Shown: positions 9,404 through 17,388 of the stretch, in pieces
How positions within the stretch are numbered: the first letter of the stretch is position 1
Layout of the letters: every line of letters starts with the position of its first letter
Assembly: GCA_905479265.1 (NCBI GenBank)
Contig: CAJQLX010000013.1
Span: 50,337-114,336, forward strand
Reading direction: 5' to 3'
Origin: an uncultured Alphaproteobacteria bacterium
GTDB lineage: Bacteria; Pseudomonadota; Alphaproteobacteria; UBA7985
DNA: 64,000 nt
The notes under the pieces: generated by a model
Database searches by the model: none
The model's input: only the letters and a program-made list of their open reading frames with translations
Told to the model about the DNA's origin: nothing
Program-made: the position numbers and the translations under genes

Positions 9404-10354
9404 TCATTTTTTTGAGGATTGGGGTTCTTTGTGAAGTACAGTAAGTTCTTCAAGCTCGCCTTTATCCTTCAGATTGATGCAGCTTGATATGAAACTCCTG
9501 ACCATTCTCGATTGCGTTACTGACGCCACGGTCGCAATGCCAAAGACGGGAGACTCTGGCGCATTTCGGATCGGCAGAACCCGATAGCGGGAATAGCCCT
9601 CTTGGTACTCGACCGGCTTGATGTTCAGAATCGAAAAACCGTAGCCCTGTGACACCAACGTCCTGATGATTTCCGATGATCGCGACGAATGAGCAATGGT
9701 TGGGATCAGGCCGCGGGCGGAGAAGAGGCGCAGGAAGTAGTCTTTGGTTTGCGGGAGATCCAGCATCACCATGGGCCGATCAATCAGCTCTTCGAGGCTG
9801 GTGCTGTCTTGCTCGGCCAAGGGATCATTGATCGAGACGATGGCATAGGGTGGCGCAGAGAACAGCGGCTGAAACTCGCACTGTGGGCTTGTACCTTCTT
9901 GATAAGTAAAGGCAACATCGATGTCTCCATCCTGCAAGAACTCGGTCACCCGAGCCATGTTTCCTTCGAGCAATTGAATGGACGAGTCCGGGAACTGCGC
10001 GGAGATTGCTTGCAGCACAATCGGTAAGAACGACGGCGCAGCAGTGGCGTAACAGCCAATGCGCACGGTCCCCTTCGCTTGCCCCCCTAGTGAGCTGAGC
10101 TCTTCCTCAAACTGCTGGGATTGATAGATGAAGCGTCGGATCAGTGCCAAGGCATCGCGCCCCGTGGCCGTGGAGTGAATGCCCTTCGCCGGGGTTCGAA
10201 TGAACACATCATGGCCAAGGCTTTCTTCGAGCATGTTGATCGCAGCGGTGATGGAGCTTTGAGAAATGTTCATCGCCTCTGCCGCGTTGGTGATCGACCC
10301 AAAGCGATCTGCCGCCTCGACGTAGCGAAGCTGCTTAAGCGTAAGATTGCGCAT
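9404..10354 (-). CDS. LysR-family transcriptional regulator
   Basis: A 316-residue LTTR. The N-terminal winged helix-turn-helix is 'LKQLRYVEAADRFGSITNAA' onward ('NISQSSITAAINMLEESLGHDVFIR'), followed by a substrate-binding effector domain from about residue 90. Of two in-frame ATGs (10360 and 10354) the inner one is chosen because GAGGG lies 7 bases before it and the product then begins 'MRNLTLKQLRYV', the usual LysR start. It sits between the ABC transporter genes and the divergent amidohydrolase, so it probably controls one or both, responding to the transported compound. Confidence 0.9.
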   Translation of the reverse strand: MRNLTLKQLRYVEAADRFGSITNAAEAMNISQSSITAAINMLEESLGHDVFIRTPAKGIHSTATGRDALALIRRFIYQSQQFEEELSSLGGQAKGTVRIGCYATAAPSFLPIVLQAISAQFPDSSIQLLEGNMARVTEFLQDGDIDVAFTYQEGTSPQCEFQPLFSAPPYAIVSINDPLAEQDSTSLEELIDRPMVMLDLPQTKDYFLRLFSARGLIPTIAHSSRSSEIIRTLVSQGYGFSILNIKPVEYQEGYSRYRVLPIRNAPESPVFGIATVASVTQSRMVRSFISSCINLKDKGELEELTVLHKEPQSSKK

Positions 10355-10370
10355 GGCCATACCCTCAAAA

Positions 10371-10391
10371 AACTATGGTTCACCCACAGTT
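10371..10391. promoter_or_regulatory. Inverted repeat in LysR/amidohydrolase divergent promoter
   Basis: AACTATGG (10371-10378) and CCACAGTT (10384-10391) form an imperfect inverted repeat (7 of 8 pairs) with a 5-base spacer. It lies in the 95-base gap between the divergent lysR and amidohydrolase genes, where LTTR sites normally occur. A related half (AACTTAGGTT) occurs at 9356-9365 upstream of the transporter operon. Assignment as the LysR site is inference. Confidence 0.45.
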
Positions 10392-10449
10392 AAAACTATT
10401 ATTCCACTGAAATGAAGCGTTTTAAGTTTTGGCGAAGGAGGACTTTTCC

Positions 10450-12093
10450 ATGACAGGCACAACGATTTACGCGGCACGCAAGATCATCACCATGAACCCG
10501 AACCAGCCCGAAGTCAGCCACGTCGCTGTGCGCGAAGGCCGTATTCTGGGTGCGGGTTCGTTGGCGGAGCTAGAGCCGTGGGGCGACTACGAGCTCGATA
10601 CGCGCTTCGCTGATAAAGTCCTGATGCCCGGCATGATCGAAGGCCATGCCCACACCATGGAAGGCACGCTGTGGCGCAACGTGTACGTTGGCTGGTTCGA
10701 CCGAATGGACCCCGACGGCAAGGTTTGGGACGGGGTGAAAAGCATCGAAGGCGTGCTGGACCGCCTGTCCGAAGCAGAAGCGCAGATGACGGACGCGGAT
10801 ACCCCTTTATCGGGCTGGTCACTTGACCCCATTTATATGGATAACCAACGCGTTTCCCGCCAAGACCTCGACAAGGTCTCAACCACCCGGCCCATCGGCG
10901 TACTCCACGCTTCCGGCCATATCCTCAACGTCAATTCCAAAGCGCTGGAACAGGCCGGATTGCTTAAGCCGGGCGTGAATCACCCCGGAATCCCGCTGGG
11001 CGATGACGGCATGCCGACCGGGGAGCTTTACGGCCCCGACGCCATGACCCCGGTTGCTGGGTTCGTCGGCTATGACCGCGCCATGACGGACTGTGATGAG
11101 CGCGGTTTGCTCGATTACGCCAAGCTGTGCGTGCGCGCCGGCGTCACGACCTCCACCGACCTCGCCGCGCGCCTGACCGACGACAGCGTCTCGATGATGC
11201 TGGACGTGACGGCGCGCAACCGCTTTCCGCTGCGGGTGGTTCCGCTGCGCATTTTCTTTGGCATGACGGCTGAGGAGTGCGTGGAATACACCAAGGCGCT
11301 CAAGGAGCAATCGACCGACCTGCTGCGGCTGGGGCGGATCAAAGCCGTCGCAGATGGCTCGATTCAGGGCTTTTCCGCCCGCATGCGCTGGCCCGGCTAT
11401 CACAACGGTGCGCCAAACGGGCTGTGGTACACCGCGCCAGACCAGATGTCGGAGCTGTATAACCGGGCCTTAGCCGCAGGGATTCAGGTGCATACGCACA
11501 CCAACGGCGACCAAGCGACACAAATGGCGCTCGACGTGTTCGAGCCCGCTTTGCGCGCCAACCCGAGCCCAGACCACCGCTTTACGATCCAGCACTGTCA
11601 GCTCGCTGACGCCGCGCAGTTTGCCAAGATGGGGAAACTGGGCATGTGCGTGAACCTGTTTGCCAACCACCACTTTTATTGGGGGGATGAGCATTACCGG
11701 CTGACCGTGGGGCCGGAACGTGCCATGCGGATGAACGCGACACGAACCGCGCTGGCCGCCAACGTGCCACTGGCGATTCACTCCGATGCCCCGGTCACCC
11801 CGCTCGGTCCCCTGTTCACCGCTTGGGCCGCCGTGAACCGGATCACGGCCTCCGGTCGGACACAGGGTGAAGGCGAGAAAATTGGCGTGGATCAAGCGCT
11901 TTACGCCATCACCATGGGCGCGGCTTACACGCTGCATCTCGACGCCGAATTGGGCTCCATCGAAATCGGTAAACGGGCTGATTTTGCTGTGCTCGACGAC
12001 GATCCAACCGCTGTTGACGCAATGGCGCTCAAGGATATTCCGGTGTGGGGCACTGTCCAAGGTGGTCGCATCTTCCCAGCCGCTGAGCTGTAG
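10450..12093 (+). CDS. Amidohydrolase family 3 (YtcJ-like) metal-dependent hydrolase
   Basis: A 547-residue amidohydrolase. Metal ligands are visible as H66 and H68 in 'MIEGHAHTM', a candidate carboxylated lysine in 'RIKAVADGSIQG', further histidines in 'VHTHTNGDQA' and 'IQHCQLAD', and the aspartate in 'AIHSDAPVTPLGP'. The ATG at 10450 is preceded at 9 bases by AAGGAG; the open frame begins upstream with a TTG at 10429, which is less likely. Such enzymes hydrolyse C-N or C-O bonds of N-acyl or cyclic amide substrates. It is divergent from lysR and 12 bases ahead of a CobW GTPase, suggesting one transcript. Substrate unknown. Confidence 0.85.
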   Translation: MTGTTIYAARKIITMNPNQPEVSHVAVREGRILGAGSLAELEPWGDYELDTRFADKVLMPGMIEGHAHTMEGTLWRNVYVGWFDRMDPDGKVWDGVKSIEGVLDRLSEAEAQMTDADTPLSGWSLDPIYMDNQRVSRQDLDKVSTTRPIGVLHASGHILNVNSKALEQAGLLKPGVNHPGIPLGDDGMPTGELYGPDAMTPVAGFVGYDRAMTDCDERGLLDYAKLCVRAGVTTSTDLAARLTDDSVSMMLDVTARNRFPLRVVPLRIFFGMTAEECVEYTKALKEQSTDLLRLGRIKAVADGSIQGFSARMRWPGYHNGAPNGLWYTAPDQMSELYNRALAAGIQVHTHTNGDQATQMALDVFEPALRANPSPDHRFTIQHCQLADAAQFAKMGKLGMCVNLFANHHFYWGDEHYRLTVGPERAMRMNATRTALAANVPLAIHSDAPVTPLGPLFTAWAAVNRITASGRTQGEGEKIGVDQALYAITMGAAYTLHLDAELGSIEIGKRADFAVLDDDPTAVDAMALKDIPVWGTVQGGRIFPAAEL

Positions 12094-12105
12094 CAGGATC
12101 AGCCG

Positions 12106-13014
12106 ATGCGCGTGCCGAGCTACAGCATTCCGGTCACCGTCATTGGCGGCTATTTGGGGGCAGGCAAGACCACACTGGTCAACCACCTGCTCCGCAATGC
12201 GGACGGACGACGGCTGGCGGTATTGGTCAACGAGTTTGGCTCCATCGCCATCGACGAAGACCTGATCGAGGCTGAGGAAGACGGCCTGATTTCGATTGCG
12301 GGGGGCTGCATCTGCTGCTCGTTTGGCAACGACTTAATCGGTGCCATCAATGATCTACGGACCTCCGACCCTGCGCCTGAGCATATCGTGGTGGAGACCT
12401 CCGGCGTTGCTTTACCCGGTGCTGTGGTGGCCAGCCTTGGGCTCATGGATGGCATTCGGCCCGATGGGACGGTCGTTCTGGTTGACGCGGAAACCGTGCT
12501 GAAGCAGGTCGCAGACGACTACATCGGCGACACCATCACCCGACAACTCGCCGACGCAGAAATCGTGGTGATCAACAAGCGTGACCTCATCAGCGACAGC
12601 GCCGCGACCCGCTTGACTGATCGCCTCACCGCCCTCGCCCCACACGCGGTCCAGATCGAAACTGACTTTGGCAAAGTCCCCTTGGACGCGGTTTTGGGGG
12701 CGGTTGAAACGCCGTCCTCCGGCACCCGGTCCGGCGGGCATTCCGATGCCCTGTTCGAAAGCATCGCGCTGAACCCCACCGCCCGGTTTGACGTTGCTGC
12801 CATCGCTGAGCACCTCGCCACCGGGCCGTTGGGCGTGGTGCGGGCAAAGGGCTACCTCACAGGATCAGACGGTCAGGTTTGGTTGGTGCAAACCGTGGGG
12901 AAGCGCTGGCAAGCAGAACCGCTCGACCACCAGCCCGACCCGCAATTGGTTTGTATCGGGGCAAAGGGGCAACTGGACAGCGGCGGTATCGCAGCACTGC
13001 TGCAGACGGCTTGA
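12106..13014 (+). CDS. CobW/COG0523-family GTPase (putative metallochaperone)
   Basis: A 302-residue G3E GTPase. Walker A is 'GGYLGAGKTT' (residues ~14-23), the metal-binding CxCC motif is 'GGCICCSF', the Walker B/Mg region includes 'VVETSGVALPG' and the guanine-specificity motif is 'NKRD'. The C-terminal CobW_C domain is short. COG0523 proteins insert or deliver metals such as zinc or cobalt. AGGA stands 8 bases before the ATG. Its place directly after a metal-dependent amidohydrolase suggests it services that enzyme, which is an inference. Confidence 0.85.
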   Translation: MRVPSYSIPVTVIGGYLGAGKTTLVNHLLRNADGRRLAVLVNEFGSIAIDEDLIEAEEDGLISIAGGCICCSFGNDLIGAINDLRTSDPAPEHIVVETSGVALPGAVVASLGLMDGIRPDGTVVLVDAETVLKQVADDYIGDTITRQLADAEIVVINKRDLISDSAATRLTDRLTALAPHAVQIETDFGKVPLDAVLGAVETPSSGTRSGGHSDALFESIALNPTARFDVAAIAEHLATGPLGVVRAKGYLTGSDGQVWLVQTVGKRWQAEPLDHQPDPQLVCIGAKGQLDSGGIAALLQTA

Positions 13015-13024
13015 AACGGCCAAC

Positions 13025-13064
13025 ATGTTACTGCTTTGTGGATTTCTGGATTTTTCTGTAACAT
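13025..13064. promoter_or_regulatory. Inverted repeat upstream of paaA
   Basis: ATGTTAC (13025-13031) and GTAACAT (13058-13064) are perfect inverted arms 26 bases apart in the 122-base gap between cobW and paaA. It may be a regulator site or an mRNA stem. No copy is seen near paaI or paaZ, so its role is uncertain. Confidence 0.35.
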
Positions 13065-13136
13065 TTAACTTGTCTCCCGTCCCGCTTCGACCCATAACAG
13101 GGTGGACACACCCGACGTTTTGGGAAGGGATGGGAC

Positions 13137-14120
13137 ATGTACGCGCAACTGATCAAAGCCGAGCACGCCGGCGACGAAGACACCGCACGCGCTGAAGCCT
13201 TTCAGCAGCGGATTGATGCGGGGGAGAAGATCGAGCCGAAAGATTGGATGCCGGAAGGCTATCGCCGCACCCTGATCCGGCAGATTGGGCAGCACGCGCA
13301 TTCGGAGATCGTGGGCCAACTGCCAGAAGGCAACTGGATCACCCGCGCCCCAACGCTGGAACGCAAAACCATTCTGTTGGCCAAAGTGCAGGACGAGGCG
13401 GGGCATGGTCTCTACCTCTATTGCGCGGCTGAGACCTTGGGCGTCTCCCGCGATGAAATGACAGAAATGCTGCTGGACGAGCGCATGAAGTACTCGTCAA
13501 TCTTCAACTATCCGACGCTGACGTGGGCGGATATGGGGGCTGTGGGCTGGCTGGTGGACGGCGCAGCGATCATGAATCAGGTGCCGCTGCAGCGCACATC
13601 CTTTGGCCCCTACGCCCGCGCCATGATCCGCATCTGCAAAGAAGAGAGCTTTCACCAGCGGCAGGGCTTCGACATTATGAACCGCCTCGCCAATGGCACG
13701 CCAGAGCAGCACCGGATGGCACAGAACGCGCTCGACCGGTTTTGGTATCCCTCGCTGATGATGTTTGGTCCTTCGGACGCGGAAAGCGTGCATTCCGAGC
13801 AAAACATGGCGTGGAAGATCAAGATGAACGGCAATGACGAGCTGCGTCAGAAGTTTGTTGATCTGACGGTTCCGCAGGCGGAATACCTCGGCTTGACCAT
13901 TCCCGATGAAACCCTGCGGTGGAATGATGAAAAGGGCGGCTACGACTTTGCCGGACCGGACTGGGGCGAGTTCTTTGACGTGATCAAAGGCAATGGTCCG
14001 TGCAACCGTGAACGGCTGGAAGCCCGGCGGAAGGCTTGGGACGATGGCGCTTGGATGCGCGATGGACTGCTCGCGCACGCCGAAAAGAAGGCTGCACGCG
14101 CAGCGAAAGCGGCGGCGTGA
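13137..14120 (+). CDS. paaA: 1,2-phenylacetyl-CoA epoxidase subunit PaaA
   Basis: A 327-residue ferritin-like diiron oxygenase subunit, the catalytic component of the PaaABC(D)E multicomponent epoxidase that converts phenylacetyl-CoA to the 1,2-epoxide. Iron-ligand segments '[13 protein letters not shown]' (E87, H90) and '[12 protein letters not shown]' are visible. Length matches PaaA (about 310-330). GGGA lies close before the ATG at 13137. The stop shares one base with the paaB start. First gene of paaABCDE. Confidence 0.95.
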   Translation: MYAQLIKAEHAGDEDTARAEAFQQRIDAGEKIEPKDWMPEGYRRTLIRQIGQHAHSEIVGQLPEGNWITRAPTLERKTILLAKVQDEAGHGLYLYCAAETLGVSRDEMTEMLLDERMKYSSIFNYPTLTWADMGAVGWLVDGAAIMNQVPLQRTSFGPYARAMIRICKEESFHQRQGFDIMNRLANGTPEQHRMAQNALDRFWYPSLMMFGPSDAESVHSEQNMAWKIKMNGNDELRQKFVDLTVPQAEYLGLTIPDETLRWNDEKGGYDFAGPDWGEFFDVIKGNGPCNRERLEARRKAWDDGAWMRDGLLAHAEKKAARAAKAAA

Positions 14121-14428
14121 TGGGCATGGACGCGCCAACGAACGAAAAACCCGAATGGCCGCTGTGGGAAGTTTTCATCCGCGGACAGCACGGGATGAGC
14201 CACCGGCATTTTGGCTCCCTGCACGCGCCAAACGCTGAAATGGCCATCAAGGCTGCGCGCGATGTCTACACGCGCCGCAAGGAAGGCGTGAGCATTTGGG
14301 TGGTTCCAGCCAACGAAATCACGGCGTCTTCGCCCTCTGATAAAGGGCCGCTGTACGAGCCTGCGGAAGACAAGGTTTACCGCCATCCGAGCTTCTACAA
14401 AATCCCCGACGACATTGGGGCCATGTGA
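14120..14428 (+). CDS. paaB: 1,2-phenylacetyl-CoA epoxidase subunit PaaB
   Basis: A 102-residue PaaB, a small structural subunit of the epoxidase complex. Conserved segments are 'WPLWEVFIRGQHGMSHRHFG' and 'YTRRKEGVSIWVVP'. The ATG at 14120 overlaps the paaA stop (TGATG); another in-frame ATG follows at 14126. A longer open frame extends to 14036 inside paaA but is not the gene start. Confidence 0.93.
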   Translation: MGMDAPTNEKPEWPLWEVFIRGQHGMSHRHFGSLHAPNAEMAIKAARDVYTRRKEGVSIWVVPANEITASSPSDKGPLYEPAEDKVYRHPSFYKIPDDIGAM

Positions 14429-15195
14429 TGGGTGTTGGGTCAGATGAAGCGCTGTTTCAAAGCCTGCTGCGGCTGGGGGACAACACACTGGTTCTCGGGC
14501 ATCGCCTGAGTGAGTGGTGCGGCCACGCGCCAGCGTTGGAAGAAGACATTGCGCTGGCCAATACCGCGCTCGACCTGATGGGCCAAACCCGTCACTGGCT
14601 GTCTCTCGCCGGTGAGATTGAGGGCAAAGGGCGCAGTGAAGACGACTTGGCCATGCTGCGTGACGTGTGGGATTTCCGCAATGTGCTGTTGGTTGAACAG
14701 CCCAATCGCGATTACGGCCACACGCTGATGCGGCAGTTTCTGTTCGATCATTTCCACCTGCTGATGCTGCGCGGGTTGAGTGAGAGCAGCGAGGCACGGG
14801 TGGCGGAAATCGCGATCAAGAGCGTGAAAGAAGTCACCTACCACGCTGAACGCTCTGCCGAGCTGATCATCGCGCTCGGCGACGGCACCGACGAAAGCCA
14901 CCGGCGGATGCAGGACGCGCTGGATTGGCTCTTCCCTTATGTCGGTGAGATGTTCGAGACCGATGCCATCGACACGGAAATCGCCGCCAAAGGGATCGCC
15001 CCCCTACCCGCCGATCTGCGCCCTGCCTTTGACGCCCAGCTTGGCGCTATTCTCGATGAAGCGACTTTGACCATGCCCAGCGACGCGTTTGCGCACAAAG
15101 GCGGACGCACGGGGTTTCGGCATACGGAACACTTGGGCCATATGCTGGCCAGCATGCAGTGGCTCCAGCGCGCTTATCCCGGTGCGCAATGGTAA
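14428..15195 (+). CDS. paaC: 1,2-phenylacetyl-CoA epoxidase subunit PaaC
   Basis: A 255-residue ferritin-like, catalytically inactive partner of PaaA that stabilises the epoxidase. Typical blocks are 'LGDNTLVLGHRLSEWCGHAP', 'LALANTALDLMGQTR'-type text ('DIALANTALDLMGQTRHW') and 'YHAERSAELIIALGDGT'. The ATG at 14428 shares one base with the paaB stop; a GTG at 14425 is an alternative start adding one residue. Confidence 0.93.
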   Translation: MGVGSDEALFQSLLRLGDNTLVLGHRLSEWCGHAPALEEDIALANTALDLMGQTRHWLSLAGEIEGKGRSEDDLAMLRDVWDFRNVLLVEQPNRDYGHTLMRQFLFDHFHLLMLRGLSESSEARVAEIAIKSVKEVTYHAERSAELIIALGDGTDESHRRMQDALDWLFPYVGEMFETDAIDTEIAAKGIAPLPADLRPAFDAQLGAILDEATLTMPSDAFAHKGGRTGFRHTEHLGHMLASMQWLQRAYPGAQW

Positions 15196-15671
15196 GTCGC
15201 ACCCTGTCCCAACGACCCGACACGGCGACCATCTGGCAGTGGCTGGATGAGGTGCCTGACCCTGAGATTCCGGTGATTTCCGTGGTTGATCTGGGGATCG
15301 TGCGGGATGTGGTTTGGATGGAGGACGAAAAGCTCTCCGTAACCCTGACCCCGACCTATTCCGGCTGTCCTGCAACGTCCGTGATTGCGCTGGACGTTGA
15401 AACGGCGTTGCGTGCGCGGGGGATCGAGGCCGTGGAACTGCGCACCCAGCTTGCGCCCGCTTGGACAACCGACTGGCTCAGCGAAAAGGGCCGTGCGCGG
15501 TTACTGGAATACGGCATTGCCCCGCCAAATCCTGCGGGGGGGCCAGACAACTGCCCGCGCTGTCAGTCTGCCCGCGTCAGCCGGATCAGCCAATTCGGTT
15601 CAACGCCGTGCAAGGCGCAATGGCGCTGCGATGACTGTCTTGAGCCGTTCGACTACTTCAAATGCCTCTAA
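15189..15671 (+). CDS. paaD: 1,2-phenylacetyl-CoA epoxidase maturation protein PaaD
   Basis: A 160-residue PaaD. The N-terminal MIP18/DUF59 domain includes 'DEVPDPEIPVISVVDLGIV' and 'TPTYSGCPAT'. The C-terminal zinc-ribbon-like part has cysteines in 'NCPRCQSARV', 'STPCKAQWRCDDC' and 'YFKCL'. It acts in iron/Fe-S supply to the epoxidase. It starts inside the last codons of paaC (7-base overlap). Confidence 0.92.
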   Translation: MVSRTLSQRPDTATIWQWLDEVPDPEIPVISVVDLGIVRDVVWMEDEKLSVTLTPTYSGCPATSVIALDVETALRARGIEAVELRTQLAPAWTTDWLSEKGRARLLEYGIAPPNPAGGPDNCPRCQSARVSRISQFGSTPCKAQWRCDDCLEPFDYFKCL

Positions 15672-15704
15672 GACCCATTCCATCAGCCCCGGACCGTCGT
15701 TAGC

Positions 15705-16766
15705 ATGTCTCGTTTCCATGAATTGCTCGTCACTGAAGTGCGGAAAACCACGCGGGATGCGTCGGTGGTGTCGCTGCGCGCGAAAGACCCTGCGCTGTTT
15801 GATTTTGTCGCGGGTCAGTACCTGACGTTTCGCCATGTGGACGACACCGGCGAAGAGCTGCGCCGGTCATACTCGCTGTGCGCCGCGCCCAACGGCGGCA
15901 CGTTGCAAGTGGGGATCAAGCGGGTCGAAGGCGGGGTGTTTTCCAGTTGGGCCAATGACAGCCTGCGCGCTGGAATGACCGTGGAAGCCATGGCGCCGAT
16001 GGGCGGGTTTCATCAACCCTTTGACGACCCTAGCGCGGCGCGGTCCTACCTCGCGTTTGCCGTTGGTTCAGGCATCACCCCGATATTGTCAATCTTGAGC
16101 ACGCTGCTGCGGGACGAGCCAAACAGCCGCTTTACGCTTGTTTTTGCCAATCGGTCGATCAACACCATCATGTTTCGCGATGAGCTTGAAGACCTCAAAA
16201 ACCGCTTTTTGGGGCGGTTGAACATTGTTCATATCCTCAAAACCAGCGGTGACGATGCCGAGCTGTTCCAAGGGCGTTTGGACCGCGAAAAGTGCGAGGC
16301 GCTGTTTGCGCAATGGATCGACGTCGCCCGTGCTGATCGCGCCTATATCTGTGGCCCCGAGCCAATGATGTTGGACATCGCCGCAGCGCTGCGGGCGCAC
16401 GGACTGACCGAGGACCAAATCCGGTTTGAGCTGTTTGGCGCAGCGCCAAAAACCCGGCGCGCAGTGGTCCAGAGCACCAAGAACGACGGCGTTCAGGCAA
16501 CGATAACGCTGGACGGCGCCACAACAGAAATCAGCACGAACCGGGAAACCAGCATCCTCGATACCGCACTAACAAACGGCTTCGATGCGCCCTATGCCTG
16601 CAAAGCGGGTGTATGCTCGACGTGTAAGTGCAAAATAACCGCCGGAGAGGTGGAAATGGTCGCGAACCACGCGCTGGAAGACTACGAGGTCGCAGACGGA
16701 TACGTGCTGTCGTGTCAGGCCTTTGCCATCAGCGAAACGGTATCGGTGGTGTACGAAGACCACTGA
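15705..16766 (+). CDS. paaE: 1,2-phenylacetyl-CoA epoxidase reductase subunit PaaE
   Basis: A 353-residue NADPH-dependent reductase passing electrons to PaaA. The FAD-binding motif is 'RRSYSLCAAP', the nucleotide-binding region starts at 'FAVGSGITPILSI', and 'YICGPEPMM' follows. The C-terminal plant-type [2Fe-2S] ferredoxin domain has cysteines in 'YACKAGVCSTCKCKI' and 'VLSCQA'. A 33-base gap separates it from paaD. Its 3' end overlaps the convergent tetR gene by 38 bases. Confidence 0.93.
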   Translation: MSRFHELLVTEVRKTTRDASVVSLRAKDPALFDFVAGQYLTFRHVDDTGEELRRSYSLCAAPNGGTLQVGIKRVEGGVFSSWANDSLRAGMTVEAMAPMGGFHQPFDDPSAARSYLAFAVGSGITPILSILSTLLRDEPNSRFTLVFANRSINTIMFRDELEDLKNRFLGRLNIVHILKTSGDDAELFQGRLDREKCEALFAQWIDVARADRAYICGPEPMMLDIAAALRAHGLTEDQIRFELFGAAPKTRRAVVQSTKNDGVQATITLDGATTEISTNRETSILDTALTNGFDAPYACKAGVCSTCKCKITAGEVEMVANHALEDYEVADGYVLSCQAFAISETVSVVYEDH

Positions 16767-17349
16767 TCCCCGCCAGCGTCAGATCCGCCACCACGCGCGC
16801 ATAGTCCAGACGCGCTGCGGTATCTGCGCCGGGGTTCCACATGTAGAACCAGTTAAGCATGCCAAAGACGGACATGGTGGCTTGATGCAGGTGTTCGCGG
16901 CTGTGCTGCTGTAAATCCGGCGCCGCTGCCGCCAGAATGCCGCTCACTTTCCGCACCATATCCCGCTGGTAGCCGCGCAAGGTCTCCTGCTGCGCTTGGG
17001 GCAAGAGGTGCAGGCTTTCGGTCTGGATCTTGTGCAGCGCATCCATGCCTTCATAGGCCAAGAGAATTTCTGCAGTCACCCCATGCAGCTGCTCCGCCGC
17101 ACTTTGGCCTTCGCCCTGCAACCCGCAAACACGGTCCCGCAAAGCGCCCAAGTAGGTTTGCAGGATGTCGAACAGCAACGCCGTTTTGCTGGGGTAGTAA
17201 TGGTAGATGTTTGCCTTGGAAATCCCGCACGCCTCAGAAACCTGCGCCATGGACGCCTGAGCGTAGCCCTGCGCAGCGAATTGCTGCGCGGCAATGGTTA
17301 GAATGCGGGTGCGCTTGTCGTCGTGATCCTTGGCGATGGAACGGGCCAT
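16729..17349 (-). CDS. TetR-family regulator of the paa genes (PaaR-like)
   Basis: A 206-residue TetR regulator. The N-terminal HTH is 'ILTIAAQQFAAQGYAQASMA' to 'CGISKANIYHYYPSKTALLF', residues ~14-60, and a helical effector domain follows. It is the last gene of the minus-strand paaI-paaK-tetR group, 39 bases after paaK. TetR-type PaaR repressors in other proteobacteria respond to phenylacetyl-CoA. A PaaR-like palindrome sits at 19269-19282. Control of paa genes is inferred from position. Confidence 0.82.
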   Translation of the reverse strand: MARSIAKDHDDKRTRILTIAAQQFAAQGYAQASMAQVSEACGISKANIYHYYPSKTALLFDILQTYLGALRDRVCGLQGEGQSAAEQLHGVTAEILLAYEGMDALHKIQTESLHLLPQAQQETLRGYQRDMVRKVSGILAAAAPDLQQHSREHLHQATMSVFGMLNWFYMWNPGADTAARLDYARVVADLTLAGISGLRTPPIPFR

Positions 17350-17388
17350 GGGTGCGGCTTTCGGGTTCTATCCAGCGTTCTCCACCGC

